Source: an uncultured Sphingomonas sp.
GTDB taxonomy: Bacteria > Pseudomonadota > Alphaproteobacteria > Sphingomonadales > Sphingomonadaceae
DNA length: 64,000 nucleotides
Assembly: GCF_913776855.1 (NCBI RefSeq)
Contig: NZ_CAJYQD010000006.1
Coordinates: 45,758-109,757, forward strand
Reading direction: 5' to 3'
A program made the position numbers and the translations under genes. The first letter of the stretch is position 1. Every line of letters starts with the position of its first letter. Shown piece after piece: positions 1 to 10,787 of the stretch. Below the pieces are notes generated by a model that ran no database searches, was not told the origin of the DNA, and saw only the letters and a program-made list of their open reading frames with translations.

Positions 1-905
1 AGGGCGGTGATGAACGACGACACCGGATTGCCCGGCAGGCCGAGGACGGCGGCATCGCGCAACCGGCCCGCCAGCATCGGCTTCCCCGGACGCAGCGCGA
101 TCCGCCAGAAATCGAGTTCGCCGCCTGCCGCCGCGAGGGCGGGGCGGACAAGATCGTGGTCACCGACCGACGCGCCGCCGGTGGTGACCAGCAGGTCACA
201 ATCGACCGAGGCGAATGCGTCGACCAGCGCGTCCATCCGGTCAGGCAGGATGCCCAGATCGATGCGGTCGACCGGCAGATCGGCGAGCAGCCCGGCCAGC
301 ATCAGGCCGTTGGATTCGGGGAGCTGGTCTTCGCGCAAAGGCTGTCCGGCAGGCACCAGTTCGTCGCCGGTGGCGGCGATGGCGATGCGCGCCCGGCGAC
401 CGACCGACAGCGTGCCGTGGCCGGCGATCGCGGCGAGTGCGGCGCGGGCAGGCGTGATGCGCTCACCAGCGGCGATCAGCAGGTCGCCTTCGCGGAAATC
501 GAGGCCGGCGCGGCGGACATTGCCGCCGCGGACCGGGCCTTCGCCCGACAGGTGCAGGCGGGTGCCGTCGCGGGTCGCCTCTTCCTGCACCAGCACGCAG
601 TCGGTGCCGGCCGGCATCGCCGCGCCGGTGAAGATGCGGGTGGCCTGACCGGCGATGACGGTGCCGGGGAAGGACGCGCCCGCCGCGCTCTCGCCGATCA
701 CGTCCCACGGGCCGGGCAGGTCGTCGAAGCGGATGGCGTAGCCGTCCATCGCGGACAGGGGGCGGGCGGGCTGGGTGCGCAGCGCGCGGACGTCGGTCGC
801 GGCGTAGCGGCCGAGCGCTTCGGTCAGGGAGAGGGTTTCGGGCGTGACGGGGCGGGCGAGCGCGAGAACGCGGGCCTGCGCTTCGGCGACGGGGAGAAGG
901 GGCAT
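1..905 (-). CDS. moeA: Molybdopterin molybdenumtransferase MoeA (C-terminus truncated by window start)
   Basis: Minus-strand reading from ATG at 905: MPLLPVAEAQARVLALARPVTPETLSL...SAMDGYAIR...IFTGAAMPAGTDCVLVQEE...TTGGASVGDHDLV...LPGNPVSSF, typical MoeA motifs; next to moaC. Confidence 0.92.
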   Translation of the reverse strand, partial: MPLLPVAEAQARVLALARPVTPETLSLTEALGRYAATDVRALRTQPARPLSAMDGYAIRFDDLPGPWDVIGESAAGASFPGTVIAGQATRIFTGAAMPAGTDCVLVQEEATRDGTRLHLSGEGPVRGGNVRRAGLDFREGDLLIAAGERITPARAALAAIAGHGTLSVGRRARIAIAATGDELVPAGQPLREDQLPESNGLMLAGLLADLPVDRIDLGILPDRMDALVDAFASVDCDLLVTTGGASVGDHDLVRPALAAAGGELDFWRIALRPGKPMLAGRLRDAAVLGLPGNPVSSFITA

Positions 906-981
906 GGTGGGGCCTTTGCCAGAACTAGTGCGGGGTCTTCGGTAGCAGGCGTGACGGATGAGCGATCAACGTCCTTAGCAT

Positions 982-1075
982 CGTCATTACCGCGAAGGCG
1001 GGAACCCATATACGCTGGCGGTCGTGGCTTTCAGTGGCGTTGCGTCTATGAATCCCCGACTTCGCGGGGATGACG
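982..1075. repeat. Intergenic imperfect inverted repeat (REP-like, CCCGCGAAGGCGGG core)
   Basis: Left arm CGTCATTACCGCGAAGGCGGGAACCCAT (982-1009), right arm reverse complement CGTCATCCCCGCGAAGTCGGGGATTCAT (1048-1075). Confidence 0.8.
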
Positions 1076-1087
1076 ATAAGGGGGGAT

Positions 1088-1555
1088 TCAATCCCGCGCC
1101 CAGTCACCCGACTTGCCACCCTGTTTTTCCAGCAGGCACACGCCCTCGATCGTCATCGCCTTGTCAATTGCCTTCGCCATGTCATAGATGGTGAGGAGTG
1201 CGGCCGAAGTCGCTGTCAATGCTTCCATTTCCACGCCGGTCTTGCCATCGGTCGCGGCTGTTGCGGTGACGCGGATGGCATCGGCTTCGAACGCGAACTC
1301 GACCGATGCCTTGGTCAGCGGCAGGGGGTGGCACAGCGGGATCAGGTCGCTGGTGCGCTTGGCCGCCATGATGCCGGCGACGCGGGCGACGGCGAGGACG
1401 TCGCCCTTCTTGACCAGCCCGTCGCGGATCGCGGTCAGTGCTTCGGCTGCCATTACGATGCGGCCGGTGGCGATGGCCTGGCGGCGGGTTGCAACCTTGC
1501 CGCCGACATCGACCATGCGCGCGCTGCCATCGGCGTCGAGATGGGTGAGGCTCAA
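1088..1555 (-). CDS. moaC: Cyclic pyranopterin monophosphate synthase MoaC
   Basis: [20 protein letters not shown]...[16 protein letters not shown]...[23 protein letters not shown]. Confidence 0.96.
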   Translation of the reverse strand: MSLTHLDADGSARMVDVGGKVATRRQAIATGRIVMAAEALTAIRDGLVKKGDVLAVARVAGIMAAKRTSDLIPLCHPLPLTKASVEFAFEADAIRVTATAATDGKTGVEMEALTATSAALLTIYDMAKAIDKAMTIEGVCLLEKQGGKSGDWARD

Positions 1556-2328
1556 GCGATCATCGCCCGCGTCGCCGCCTCGACATCGGCGTGACGCATC
1601 AACGCCTCGCCGATCAGGAAGCAGCGGACGCCGCGCTCGGCCATCGCATCGAGGTCCGCGCGGGACGTCAGGCCGCTTTCGGCGACGAAGGTGCAGCCGG
1701 CAGGGGCGTGGGCGACCAGTTCATAGGTCCGCTCAAAACTGACCGTGAAGTCCTTCAGATTGCGGTTGTTTACGCCGATCAGGCGCGACTGTAGTGCTAG
1801 CGCGCGGTCCAGTTCGGCGCGGTCGTGGACCTCGACCAGCACGTCCACGCCACGTTCGATGGCGGCGGCCTCGATCTCCGCCATTTGCGCGTCCGACAGC
1901 GCGGCGACGATGATGAGGATCGCGTCGGCGCCCAGCGCGCGGGCCTCGGCCACCTGCCACGGATCGACGTTGAAGTCCTTGCGCAGGACGGGCAGGTCGC
2001 ACGCGGCACGGGCGGCGACCAGATAGTCGTCGGCGCCCTGGAAATAGTCGATATCGGTCAGGACCGACAGGCACGCCGCACCACCCGCCTGATAGGCGCG
2101 GGCATGGGCAGGGGGATCGAAATCGGCGCGGATCAGCCCCTTGGACGGGCTGGCCTTCTTGATCTCGGCAATCAGCGCATGGCCGGGCTTGGCATCGAGC
2201 GCGGCGCGGAAGCCGCGCGGGGCGCTTCGTTCGCTGGCGCGGGCGTCGAGGTCGGCAATGCTGCCGCGGGCGCTGCGAGCGGCGACTTCGGCGCGCTTGG
2301 TGGCGAGGATGGTGTCGAGCATCGTCAT
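1552..2328 (-). CDS. trpC: Indole-3-glycerol phosphate synthase
   Basis: [18 protein letters not shown]...[19 protein letters not shown]...[12 protein letters not shown]...[12 protein letters not shown]; overlaps trpD stop. Confidence 0.96.
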   Translation of the reverse strand: MTMLDTILATKRAEVAARSARGSIADLDARASERSAPRGFRAALDAKPGHALIAEIKKASPSKGLIRADFDPPAHARAYQAGGAACLSVLTDIDYFQGADDYLVAARAACDLPVLRKDFNVDPWQVAEARALGADAILIIVAALSDAQMAEIEAAAIERGVDVLVEVHDRAELDRALALQSRLIGVNNRNLKDFTVSFERTYELVAHAPAGCTFVAESGLTSRADLDAMAERGVRCFLIGEALMRHADVEAATRAMIA

Positions 2329-3317
2329 GAATAGGCGATCCATTGGTCGAGCAGGCGGTCGGCGGCGCCCGAATCGATGACCTCGGCGGCGCGTTCCGCG
2401 CCATCGCGCAGGTCGGTGGCGGTATCGGCGATCAGCAGCGCAGCGGCAGAATTGAGCAGCACCGCGTCGCGATAGGGACCCTTCTGACCGCGCAGCAGGG
2501 CGCGCAGGGCGGCGGCGTTATGTGCGGCATCGCCGCCGCGGATCGCGCTGATCGGATGGCGGGTGAGGCCGGCATCCTCGGGCACGATGCGGTCGGCCAT
2601 GGTCATGCCGACGGGCACGACGATGGTGGGGCCGGCGCCGGAGATTTCGTCCAGCCCCTCCTCGCCCGACACGATCAGCGCGGTTTCGGCGCCGAGCAGC
2701 TCCATCGCCTCGGCATAGACGGTCGCGTAATCGGGGCGGGCGATGCCGATCAGTTGGCGGGTGGTGCGCGCGGGATTGGCGAGCGGTCCCATCAGGTTGA
2801 AGATGGTGCGGCGCCCGATCCGCTGGCGGATGGGGGTGATGCGCTTCATCGCCGGATGATGGTTGGCAGCGAAGAGGAAGGCGATGCCGATGTCGTTGAG
2901 CGTCGCTTCGGCCATCGCGCCGGCCAGACCCATATCGAGGCCGAGGGCTTCGAGGGTGTCGGCGGCCCCCGCCTTGCTGGAGGCGGCGCGGTTGCCGTGC
3001 TTGGCGACGGGCACGCCGCTGGCGGCGACGACCAGGCTGACGGCGGTGGAGACGTTGAGGGTATGGTGCCCGTCTCCGCCGGTGCCGCACACGTCGATCG
3101 CGCCGGCCGGGCCGTCGATCGGGATCATCCGGTGGCGCAGCGCGCGGGCGGCCTCGGCAATCTCGATGCTCGTCTCGCCGCGAATGGCGAGGTCGGTCAG
3201 GAAGGTCGCGATGGCGTCGTCCGACACCGTGCCGTCGAGGATCGCGGCGAACGCTTCGGCAGCACTCTGGTGGCTGAGCGGCGTCGACGGATCGGGGAGC
3301 AGGGTGGTGACGGTCAT
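2325..3317 (-). CDS. trpD: Anthranilate phosphoribosyltransferase
   Basis: [52 protein letters not shown]. Confidence 0.97.
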   Translation of the reverse strand: MTVTTLLPDPSTPLSHQSAAEAFAAILDGTVSDDAIATFLTDLAIRGETSIEIAEAARALRHRMIPIDGPAGAIDVCGTGGDGHHTLNVSTAVSLVVAASGVPVAKHGNRAASSKAGAADTLEALGLDMGLAGAMAEATLNDIGIAFLFAANHHPAMKRITPIRQRIGRRTIFNLMGPLANPARTTRQLIGIARPDYATVYAEAMELLGAETALIVSGEEGLDEISGAGPTIVVPVGMTMADRIVPEDAGLTRHPISAIRGGDAAHNAAALRALLRGQKGPYRDAVLLNSAAALLIADTATDLRDGAERAAEVIDSGAADRLLDQWIAYS

Positions 3318-3898
3318 GCCGGCATCGTCGCGGAAAGGCCCGCGTCCTTCAGGAAATTGGCGAGCATGGCGTGGCCATGTTCGGTGGCGATGCTTTCCGG
3401 GTGGAACTGCACGCCGTGGATGGGCAACTCACGGTGGCGGAAGCCCATGACGCTGCCGTCCGACGCAGTGGCGTTGACCGCCAGCACCTCCGGAATATCG
3501 GTCACGATCAGCGAGTGATAGCGGGTCGCGGTGAACGGCGAGGGGAGGCCGGTAAAGACGCCGGTGCCGTCATGCTCGATCGGCGACGTCTTGCCGTGCA
3601 TCAGCCCGCCGCGCACGACCCTTCCCCCGAAATGCTGGCCGATCGCCTGATGACCGAGGCAGACGCCGAGCAGCGGGCGCCGTGCTTCGGCGCAAGCGGC
3701 AACGAGGTCGAGCGAGATGCCGGCCTCGGTCGGGGTGCAGGGGCCGGGGGAGATCAGGAATCCCTGTGCATTGCTGGCCAGCGCGTCCGCCGCGGTCATG
3801 CCGTCGTTGCGTTCGACGCGGACCTCCACGCCCAGTTCCATCAGGTAATGGACGAGGTTCCAGGTGAAGCTGTCGTAATTGTCGATGACGAGGATCAT
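3314..3898 (-). CDS. trpG: Anthranilate synthase component II (glutamine amidotransferase)
   Basis: [19 protein letters not shown]...[12 protein letters not shown]...[15 protein letters not shown]...[13 protein letters not shown]. Confidence 0.96.
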   Translation of the reverse strand: MILVIDNYDSFTWNLVHYLMELGVEVRVERNDGMTAADALASNAQGFLISPGPCTPTEAGISLDLVAACAEARRPLLGVCLGHQAIGQHFGGRVVRGGLMHGKTSPIEHDGTGVFTGLPSPFTATRYHSLIVTDIPEVLAVNATASDGSVMGFRHRELPIHGVQFHPESIATEHGHAMLANFLKDAGLSATMPA

Positions 3899-4009
3899 GG
3901 CACCGCCATAGCGTCCTGTCGGCAGGGTGCAACGGCAGGAAATCTTCGCGCGTTCATGTCGTGGTCATCGGTGCGGTCGCGTATGGACGGCGGATCAGGA
4001 GTTACGACT

Positions 4010-4417
4010 ATGGCGCGTTGGGGTTTGGCGGGACTTGCTCTGGCGGTAGCGGCGCCCGCGCTGGCGCAGGACACGCCGCCCGAACCGCCGCCGCAGCGGG
4101 TGCGCAACGCCACCGTCTATGGCGAGGAAGCCTGTCCCAAGCCCGACAGCGACGACGAGATCGTGGTCTGCGCGCGCCTAGGCGAGAATGAACGCTATCG
4201 CATTCCCAAGCGGTTCCGCAATCCGCCCGACAAGTCGTCGGCGGGCGCAAGCTGGGCGGTCAGGGCCGACAGCGCGATGGAAGAGGCCCGTGTCGGGCGG
4301 CCCAACAGCTGTTCGGTCGTGGGAACGGGCGGGCAGACCGGCTGTACCCAGGCGATGCTGCGGAACTGGTTCGCATGGCGGCGCGACCAGGAGGCGCAGC
4401 AGCGCGACATTCCCTGA
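4010..4417 (+). CDS. Secreted hypothetical protein with CPxxxxDEIVVCA/RYRIP motif
   Basis: Signal peptide MARWGLAGLALAVAAPALAQ; EEACPKPDSDDEIVVCARLGENERYRIPKRFRNPP; codon frame open from upstream. Confidence 0.75.
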   Translation: MARWGLAGLALAVAAPALAQDTPPEPPPQRVRNATVYGEEACPKPDSDDEIVVCARLGENERYRIPKRFRNPPDKSSAGASWAVRADSAMEEARVGRPNSCSVVGTGGQTGCTQAMLRNWFAWRRDQEAQQRDIP

Positions 4418-4462
4418 AGGCGCATGATCGGGGCTGTCGGTGCCAAGGGGCCGGCAATCGGG

Positions 4463-4612
4463 TCAATTCCCCTTACCGGTCCGTCGGCAGCGGTCGGAGC
4501 AGTAGACGACATTGTCCCAGTCGCGCGCCCATTTCTTGCGCCACGCGAACGGACGGTCGCATACCGGGCAGACCTTCGTCGGCAGGTCGCGCTTGGCGAC
4601 CCCCTGCGGCAT
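4463..4612 (-). CDS. DUF2256-like small Cys-rich protein
   Basis: [54 protein letters not shown] overlap with aroB stop. Confidence 0.85.
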   Translation of the reverse strand: MPQGVAKRDLPTKVCPVCDRPFAWRKKWARDWDNVVYCSDRCRRTGKGN

Positions 4613-5712
4613 CAGCGCGGCTGCCGATCGAGGAAGGCGGCGACCTGTCCCAGATCGACCGAGCGGTCCAGATAGGTCTGGCCGATGCCGCGGGCGAGGA
4701 GGAAGGGCAGCGTGCCGCCCTCGCGCTTCTTGTCGTGCAGCATATGGCCGACCAGCGTCTCGCCAGAGGCAGTGGTGCCGGCGGCGGCAAGGCCGTCGGG
4801 CAGTCCGGCGTTGCGCAGATGGGCGGCGACCCGTTGCGCGTCCTCGGCGCGGCACAGCCCCTGTTCGGCGCTATAGGCAAAGGCCAGCGCCATGCCGGCC
4901 GCAACCCCCTCGCCGTGCAGCAGCGATCCGTCGAAGCCGGCCTCCGCCTCCAGCGCATGGCCGAAGGTGTGGCCAAGATTGAGCAGCGCGCGCGTGCCGG
5001 TCGTCTCGCGTTCGTCGGCGCCGACGATCCGCGCCTTGGCGCTGACCGAGCGGGCGATGGCGTGGGTGCGGGCCGCCGGATCGCCGAGCAACAGCGCGGT
5101 GCCGTGCGATTCGCACCACGCAAAGAATTCGGGATCGTCGATCAGCCCGTATTTCACGACCTCGGCATAGCCGGCGCGGACTTCGCGGGGGGCAAGCGTG
5201 TCGAGCGTCGTCGGATCGATCAGCACCAGTGCGGGCTGATGAAAGGCGCCGACGAGGTTCTTGCCGGCGCGGGTGTTGATCCCGGTCTTGCCGCCGACCG
5301 ACGAATCGACCTGCGCGAGCAGCGTCGTCGGCACCTGTACGAAGCCGCAGCCGCGCTTCAGGATCGCGGCGGCAAAGCCGACCAGATCACCGATCACCCC
5401 GCCGCCCAGCGCAACGATATGGTCTCCGCGCTCCACGCCCAGCGCCAGCAGCGAATCAAGCAGCGATTCGAGCGTGGCCCAGCTCTTGGACCCTTCCCCC
5501 GCCGGAATCTCGATCGCCTCGCTCACGACTCCGCACGCGGTCAGGGAGTCGCGCAGGGTGGCGACGTGCATCGACACCTGCGCATCGGCGACGATCACCA
5601 TCCGCCGCCCGCGTGCGATCGGACCCAGATGGTCGCCGGCGCGCGCCAGTACGCCGTCCTCGATCACGATGTCGTAGCTGCGGGTGCCGAGGTCGACGGG
5701 GATGACGGTCAT
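4612..5712 (-). CDS. aroB: 3-dehydroquinate synthase
   Basis: [50 protein letters not shown]...[22 protein letters not shown]. Confidence 0.97.
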   Translation of the reverse strand: MTVIPVDLGTRSYDIVIEDGVLARAGDHLGPIARGRRMVIVADAQVSMHVATLRDSLTACGVVSEAIEIPAGEGSKSWATLESLLDSLLALGVERGDHIVALGGGVIGDLVGFAAAILKRGCGFVQVPTTLLAQVDSSVGGKTGINTRAGKNLVGAFHQPALVLIDPTTLDTLAPREVRAGYAEVVKYGLIDDPEFFAWCESHGTALLLGDPAARTHAIARSVSAKARIVGADERETTGTRALLNLGHTFGHALEAEAGFDGSLLHGEGVAAGMALAFAYSAEQGLCRAEDAQRVAAHLRNAGLPDGLAAAGTTASGETLVGHMLHDKKREGGTLPFLLARGIGQTYLDRSVDLGQVAAFLDRQPR

Positions 5713-6260
5713 TGGCCGATGGCTTTCAGGATGGCGGAGACGGTGGCGTCGTGCGGCGCGTGCTGGCTGACGACATGGATCGGCGCAAGCGCATAGACCG
5801 GGTTTCGGACGCGGGCGAGTTCGGTAAGCACCTTTTGCGGGTCCTTCCCGCGCAACAGCGGCCTTGTGTCGCGGCGGCGCACCCGGTCGGCCAATACGGC
5901 TGGCGACGCGTCGAGCCAGATCGCCAGCGCCTGTCCCAGGATCAGGTCGCGGGTGTCCGCCTGCATGAAGGCCCCGCCACCGGTCGCGATGATCTTTGGC
6001 GTGCCATCGATCAGCCGGGCGATGACACGGCGTTCGCCGTCGCGAAAATGGTCCTCGCCGAAGCGTTCGAAGATTTCGGCGATGGTCATGCCGGCGGCAT
6101 GTTCGATTTCATTGTCGGCATCGACGAAATCGAGCTTCATCCGCTGCGCCAGGCGGCGGCCGACCGTGGATTTGCCGACGCCCATCAACCCGACCAGCAC
6201 GATCGGGCGACCGGTCCAGCGGGGGGTGGGTTGGGGCAAGGAGTCTTGAATTTGCAGCAT
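5709..6260 (-). CDS. aroK: Shikimate kinase
   Basis: PIVLVGLMGVGKSTVGRRLAQRMKLDFVDADNEIEHAAGMTIAEIF...ATGGGAF. Confidence 0.95.
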   Translation of the reverse strand: MLQIQDSLPQPTPRWTGRPIVLVGLMGVGKSTVGRRLAQRMKLDFVDADNEIEHAAGMTIAEIFERFGEDHFRDGERRVIARLIDGTPKIIATGGGAFMQADTRDLILGQALAIWLDASPAVLADRVRRRDTRPLLRGKDPQKVLTELARVRNPVYALAPIHVVSQHAPHDATVSAILKAIGQ

Positions 6261-6352
6261 TGCGGGAGGGGCTATACAGCCGCCCCGCCGATCGGGCAAA
6301 AGGCCCGTCGCCGTATTTTTCCTGGCCCATCGTATTCGGGACGATCTGATCC

Positions 6353-6490
6353 ATGTCGCGTTCGCTTGTCATTCTCCTCGTCGTCCTCGTCGCGCTGGTC
6401 GCGGGCATGTTCGTTCTGGCGGGACGGTCGACCGAGCAGCAGCCGACCCAGATCGAAAAGGCGGTTTCGCTTGAAAACCTCGCCAACTGA
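6353..6490 (+). CDS. 45-aa single-TM small membrane protein
   Basis: MSRSLVILLVVLVALVAGMFVLAGRSTEQQPTQIEKAVSLENLAN; overlaps the proposed start of the next CDS. Confidence 0.6.
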   Translation: MSRSLVILLVVLVALVAGMFVLAGRSTEQQPTQIEKAVSLENLAN

Positions 6491-8294
6491 CCGGTTGCGC
6501 GTCGGGATCGCCGCCGCCGCGCTGATCGCGGTCGCGGTGCCGGCGATCGGACAGGACGTACCCGAATCGCTGTTGCCGCCCGGTTTCGGCGACGCGCCGG
6601 CGCCGGCCCCCACGCCGACCCCGCGGGCGAGCGGCCGACCGGCGGCGCCCGCCGCGCCGGGCACCCCGAATTTCGCGCCGGCCGCGCCGATCGTGCAGCC
6701 GTTGCCCGGTGTTCCCGCCGTTCCGGGGGGTGAGCCGTCGCCGGTGCCGAGCGCGACCGCTACCCCGACGCCGATCAGCCCCGAAGCGCTGCGCCAATAT
6801 GAACTGCCCGATTATGCGCGGCGGTCGACCGCCAGCATCGGCATCGCCGGGCAGGGTGGTGCGTTCGGCGGCAATGCGTTCGGCGACAGTGACGGGCCGT
6901 GGTTGCAGCGGGTCATGCGCGCGCTCGACGCGCCGGTCGTGTCGCGCTGGGTCTCGATCGGACTGCGCCGGGCGCTGGTGTCCGACATCGCCACCCCCAG
7001 CGGCGTCGACGGTGCTGATTTCGCCGCCGAGCGCGCGTGGCTGCTGGTGCGGATGGGCGAGGCGGCACCGGCACGCGCGCTGGTCCAGTCGGTCGACATC
7101 GACAATTATACGCCCAAACTGTTCCAGATCGCGATGCAGGCGATGCTGGCGACCGGTGATCCGGGCGGTCTGTGCCCGTTGACCCAGCCTGCGATGCGCG
7201 TGTCCAACGAACGCGGTTGGCGGCTGGCCAACGCCATCTGCCTTGGCCTGTCGGGCGAGGCGGCGCAGGCCGGTCGGATCGTGGATCAGGCACGGCGCGC
7301 GGCACCGGGCGGCGGCGCGATCGACGTGGCGCTCGCCGAAAAGCTGGTCGGCAAGGGCGCACAGGGGCGCCGTGCCGCGACGATCGAATGGGACGGCATC
7401 GACCGGCTGACCGCGTGGCGATACGGCATGGCCGCCGCCAGCGCGACGCCGGTGCCCGCCGGCCTGTTCGGGGGGGTGGGGCCGCAGGTCCGCTACTGGC
7501 ACGCGACCGCGCCGCAATATGCGCCGAACGTAAGGCTGGCCGATGCCGACCTTGCTGCAGCGCAGGGCGTGTTGTCCAGCGAGGCGCTGGTCGACCTGTA
7601 CGCTCAGCTGACGACCGATGAGGATGCGACCAGTACGCAGACGGCGCTGGCCAGCGACCTGCGCACCGCCTTTACCGGCAGCGATGCCGACCGGCTGGCG
7701 ATGCTGCGGCAGTTCTGGGAACCGGCGATCACCACGCCGCTCGGCTATGCGCGCCGCGTGCTGACCGCGCGGGCGGCGGCGATGATCGCGCCGGTCGCCG
7801 ATCATGCCGGCGATGCCGATCAGCTGATCGCGTCGATGCTGACCGCCGGGCTGGACCTGCCGGCGCTGCGCTGGCGCGGGGTCGTGCCGGTGGGGAGCGA
7901 TGGCTGGGCGATGCTGACCGTCGCCGATCCGATGGGCCGATCGGTCACGGCGGGAGCGGTGTCGGACTATGCCGGGCAGAATGCGCGCAAGGGCCAGTTG
8001 CTGTTCGCGGCGCTGGCCGGACTTGGCCGCCTGCCGCGCGATCAGGTGCAGGGCATGGCGCGCGAGCTGAACGTCGCAGTCGGTGCGCGCAACGCGTGGA
8101 CCGATGCGATCGACCGGGCGGGCGTAAACGGCGAGGGCGGCACCGTCCTATTGCTGGCGGCCACCGGAATGCAGACCTCCGATTGGCGCGGGGTGCCGGC
8201 CGAGGCGTTGTTCCACATCGTCGCGGCGCTGCGTGCGGCAGGACGCGAGGGCGAGGCGCGGATGATCGCGGCGGAAGCGATCGCGCGGTCGTGA
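6471..8294 (+). CDS. Uncharacterised exported protein (start codon uncertain, TTG 6471 or TTG 6495)
   Basis: Frame of ORF 5712..8294; signal-like RLRVGIAAAALIAVAVPAIGQ then Pro/Ala-rich linker and long helical-looking body; TGA overlaps xerD ATG. Confidence 0.75.
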   Translation: MKTSPTDRLRVGIAAAALIAVAVPAIGQDVPESLLPPGFGDAPAPAPTPTPRASGRPAAPAAPGTPNFAPAAPIVQPLPGVPAVPGGEPSPVPSATATPTPISPEALRQYELPDYARRSTASIGIAGQGGAFGGNAFGDSDGPWLQRVMRALDAPVVSRWVSIGLRRALVSDIATPSGVDGADFAAERAWLLVRMGEAAPARALVQSVDIDNYTPKLFQIAMQAMLATGDPGGLCPLTQPAMRVSNERGWRLANAICLGLSGEAAQAGRIVDQARRAAPGGGAIDVALAEKLVGKGAQGRRAATIEWDGIDRLTAWRYGMAAASATPVPAGLFGGVGPQVRYWHATAPQYAPNVRLADADLAAAQGVLSSEALVDLYAQLTTDEDATSTQTALASDLRTAFTGSDADRLAMLRQFWEPAITTPLGYARRVLTARAAAMIAPVADHAGDADQLIASMLTAGLDLPALRWRGVVPVGSDGWAMLTVADPMGRSVTAGAVSDYAGQNARKGQLLFAALAGLGRLPRDQVQGMARELNVAVGARNAWTDAIDRAGVNGEGGTVLLLAATGMQTSDWRGVPAEALFHIVAALRAAGREGEARMIAAEAIARS

Positions 8295-9199
8295 TGGCGC
8301 CCGGCGGTGACCGGGTGCTGATCGACCGCTTTCTGGAGATGATGGCGGCGGAGGCGGGCGCGGCGCGCAACACGCTGTCCGCCTATCGTACCGACCTGTC
8401 GCTGGCGTCCGAGGCGTTGGGCGGACGGCTGGCCGGGGCGGATGCGGTGGCGATCGGGCGGCTGGCCGATGGCTGGGCCGACCTTGCCAAGGCGACCGTC
8501 GCGCGCAAGGCGGCGGCGCTCCGGCGGTTCTTCGCGTTTCTGGCGGAGGAAGGGTTGCGGGCGGACGATCCCGGCGCGGCGCTGCCCCGGCCGGGAACGT
8601 CGCGCGGGCTGCCGAAGACGCTGTCCAGTCGGGACATCAATGCGATGTTCGCCGCGATCGATGCGCGGACCCAAAGGGAACCGCCCGATCGCAACGACCT
8701 GCGCCTCTCCGCGCTGTTCGAACTGCTGTACGGATCGGGGCTGCGCGCGACCGAACTGGTGTCGCTGCCGCGCGGGAGCATCGCGTCGGACCGGCCGTAC
8801 ATGATCCTGAAGGGCAAGGGCGGGCGCGAGCGGATGGTGCCGCTGTCCGATCGGTCGCGGGCCGCCGTGGCGCGCTGGCGGGCGCATGTGCCGGGTGACA
8901 GCGTCTGGCTGTTCCCGTCGGGCAAGGGGCATTTGTCGCGGATGCGGCTGTACCAGATCGTCCGGGCGCTGGCCGGGGAGGCGGGGATCGCGCCCGACAG
9001 GATCAGCCCGCACGTGCTGCGCCATGCGTTCGCGACCCACCTGCTGGAGGGGGGTGCGGACCTGCGCGCGTTGCAGGCGATGCTGGGCCATGCCGATATC
9101 GCCACCACCGAAATCTATACCCATGTCGATGCGTCGCGGCTGGTGCAGCTGGTGAACGAACGCCACCCGCTGATTGACGAAGGGCGGACACGGCCATAG
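8294..9199 (+). CDS. xerD: Site-specific tyrosine recombinase XerD
   Basis: [16 protein letters not shown]...[12 protein letters not shown]...[39 protein letters not shown] (R-HxLR-H-Y catalytic set). Confidence 0.95.
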   Translation: MAPGGDRVLIDRFLEMMAAEAGAARNTLSAYRTDLSLASEALGGRLAGADAVAIGRLADGWADLAKATVARKAAALRRFFAFLAEEGLRADDPGAALPRPGTSRGLPKTLSSRDINAMFAAIDARTQREPPDRNDLRLSALFELLYGSGLRATELVSLPRGSIASDRPYMILKGKGGRERMVPLSDRSRAAVARWRAHVPGDSVWLFPSGKGHLSRMRLYQIVRALAGEAGIAPDRISPHVLRHAFATHLLEGGADLRALQAMLGHADIATTEIYTHVDASRLVQLVNERHPLIDEGRTRP

Positions 9200-9210
9200 G
9201 GCGCGGAACC

Positions 9211-10158
9211 ATGGCTACCTTCCTTGATTTCGAAAAACCCATCGCCGAGCTGCAGGCGCGTATCGACGAACTGCGCGATACCGCCGCCGATGGCGAACTG
9301 GACATCGCGACCGAGATCGGGCGATTGCAGACCAAATCGGACCGGCTGCTGCGCGAAACCTATGCGAAGCTGACCCCGTGGCAGAAGACGCAGGTCGCCC
9401 GCCATCCCGAACGGCCGCATTTCAAGCATTATGTCGCCGGCCTGGTGGAAGATTTCATGCCGCTGGGCGGCGACCGCGCCTTTGCCGACGACCAGGCGAT
9501 CCTCGGCGGGATCGGGCGGTTCCGTGGACGCAAGGTCATGGTGATCGGCCATGAAAAGGGCGACGATACCGCGACGCGGCTGCGCCACAATTTCGGCATG
9601 GGCAAGCCCGAGGGCTATCGCAAGGCGATCCGCCTGATGCAGCTGGCCGACCGGTTCGGGCTGCCGGTCGTGACGCTGGTCGATACGTCGGGCGCGTTTC
9701 CCGGTATCCAGGCCGAGGAGCGCGGCCAGGCCGAGGCGATCGCGCGTTCGACCGAGGCGGCGCTGAATTTGGGCGTGCCGATGGTGTCGGCTATTCTGGG
9801 TGAAGGCGGCTCGGGCGGCGCGATCGCGCTGGCGGCGGGCAACCGGGTGCTGATGATGGAACACGCGGTCTATTCGGTGATCTCTCCCGAAGGCTGCGCC
9901 TCGATCCTGTGGCGGACGGCCGACAAGGCGCCAGAAGCAGCCGAAGCGATGCGGGTGACGGCGCAGGACCTGAAGGCGCTGGGCGTGATCGACCGGATCG
10001 TCGCTGAACCTCTGGGCGCGGCGCATCGCGACCCGGCGGGTGCGATAGCGGCGCTGGGCGATGCGATCGATGGGGAGCTGAACGCGCTGTCCGCGCAGGA
10101 CGGCGCGGCGCTGCGCCAGTCGCGGCGCGCGAAATTCCTGGCGATGGGTCGCCTGTAA
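9211..10158 (+). CDS. accA: Acetyl-CoA carboxylase carboxyltransferase subunit alpha
   Basis: [22 protein letters not shown]...[27 protein letters not shown]...[11 protein letters not shown]. Confidence 0.97.
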   Translation: MATFLDFEKPIAELQARIDELRDTAADGELDIATEIGRLQTKSDRLLRETYAKLTPWQKTQVARHPERPHFKHYVAGLVEDFMPLGGDRAFADDQAILGGIGRFRGRKVMVIGHEKGDDTATRLRHNFGMGKPEGYRKAIRLMQLADRFGLPVVTLVDTSGAFPGIQAEERGQAEAIARSTEAALNLGVPMVSAILGEGGSGGAIALAAGNRVLMMEHAVYSVISPEGCASILWRTADKAPEAAEAMRVTAQDLKALGVIDRIVAEPLGAAHRDPAGAIAALGDAIDGELNALSAQDGAALRQSRRAKFLAMGRL

Positions 10159-10206
10159 CCGGGCGGCGTGCCGCGGAGGGGGCCGGCGATGCCGGTGTTC
10201 GCGGAC

Positions 10207-10246
10207 AAAAAAATGGGGCGGCGGAACCCCCGTCCCGCCGCCCCAT
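10207..10246 (-). terminator. Intrinsic terminator downstream of the Flp pilin gene
   Basis: ATGGGGCGGCGG / CCGCCGCCCCAT 12-bp stem; run of seven A on + strand (T run on minus) next to it. Confidence 0.8.
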
Positions 10247-10263
10247 CGGTCGTGGCTTACGCC

Positions 10264-10443
10264 TTACGACGCCTTCATGTTGGCAGTGACGTTGCCGAAG
10301 GTCAGCTTCAGCTGGTTGCCCAGACCCTGCATGGCGGCGATGGCGGCGACGGCGATCAGCGCTGCGATCAGGCCGTATTCGATCGCGGTGGCACCCTTGC
10401 TGTTCTTCAGGAAGGTACGGATCTTCTGCATAATCTGCTCCAT
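10264..10443 (-). CDS. Flp/Fap-type pilin
   Basis: MEQIMQKIRTFLKNSKGATAIEYGLIAALIAVAAIAAMQGLG; GATAIEYGLIA pilin motif. Confidence 0.9.
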   Translation of the reverse strand: MEQIMQKIRTFLKNSKGATAIEYGLIAALIAVAAIAAMQGLGNQLKLTFGNVTANMKAS

Positions 10444-10560
10444 GGTTCTGCGTGCTTCAATTCCCGGCCGTTCGAAACCAGGTTCCGTTCGACTGGGGCA
10501 AAGTAACGGGAGCGCGGTTGACAAAAGTTTAAAGGAATCGTGGAGGAACCATTATGATGG

Positions 10561-10752
10561 TTAACCGCGCGGTCCGTTCTGCGTAACGTTCAGGGTCACG
10601 CCGTTCCACATGTCGCTGGTCACCTTGCCCAGGCTGGACACGGCCGCGATCAGGCCGATCACGATCAGCGCGAGGATCATCCCGTATTCGATGGCGGTAC
10701 CACCACGCTGGTCCCGCCACAGGCTGCGCAAGGGGCGCAGGAATGAACGCAT
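10561..10752 (-). CDS. Flp/Fap-type pilin (second copy)
   Basis: MRSFLRPLRSLWRDQRGGTAIEYGMILALIVIGLIAAVSSLGKV. Confidence 0.85.
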   Translation of the reverse strand: MRSFLRPLRSLWRDQRGGTAIEYGMILALIVIGLIAAVSSLGKVTSDMWNGVTLNVTQNGPRG

Positions 10753-10787
10753 GACGGCTGGCTCCTGATGAACGTACACCAATCCCT

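Noticed and set aside
5712-6470. N-terminal part of ORF 5712..8294
   Set aside because: Antisense to aroK; the real exported protein begins near 6471-6495.
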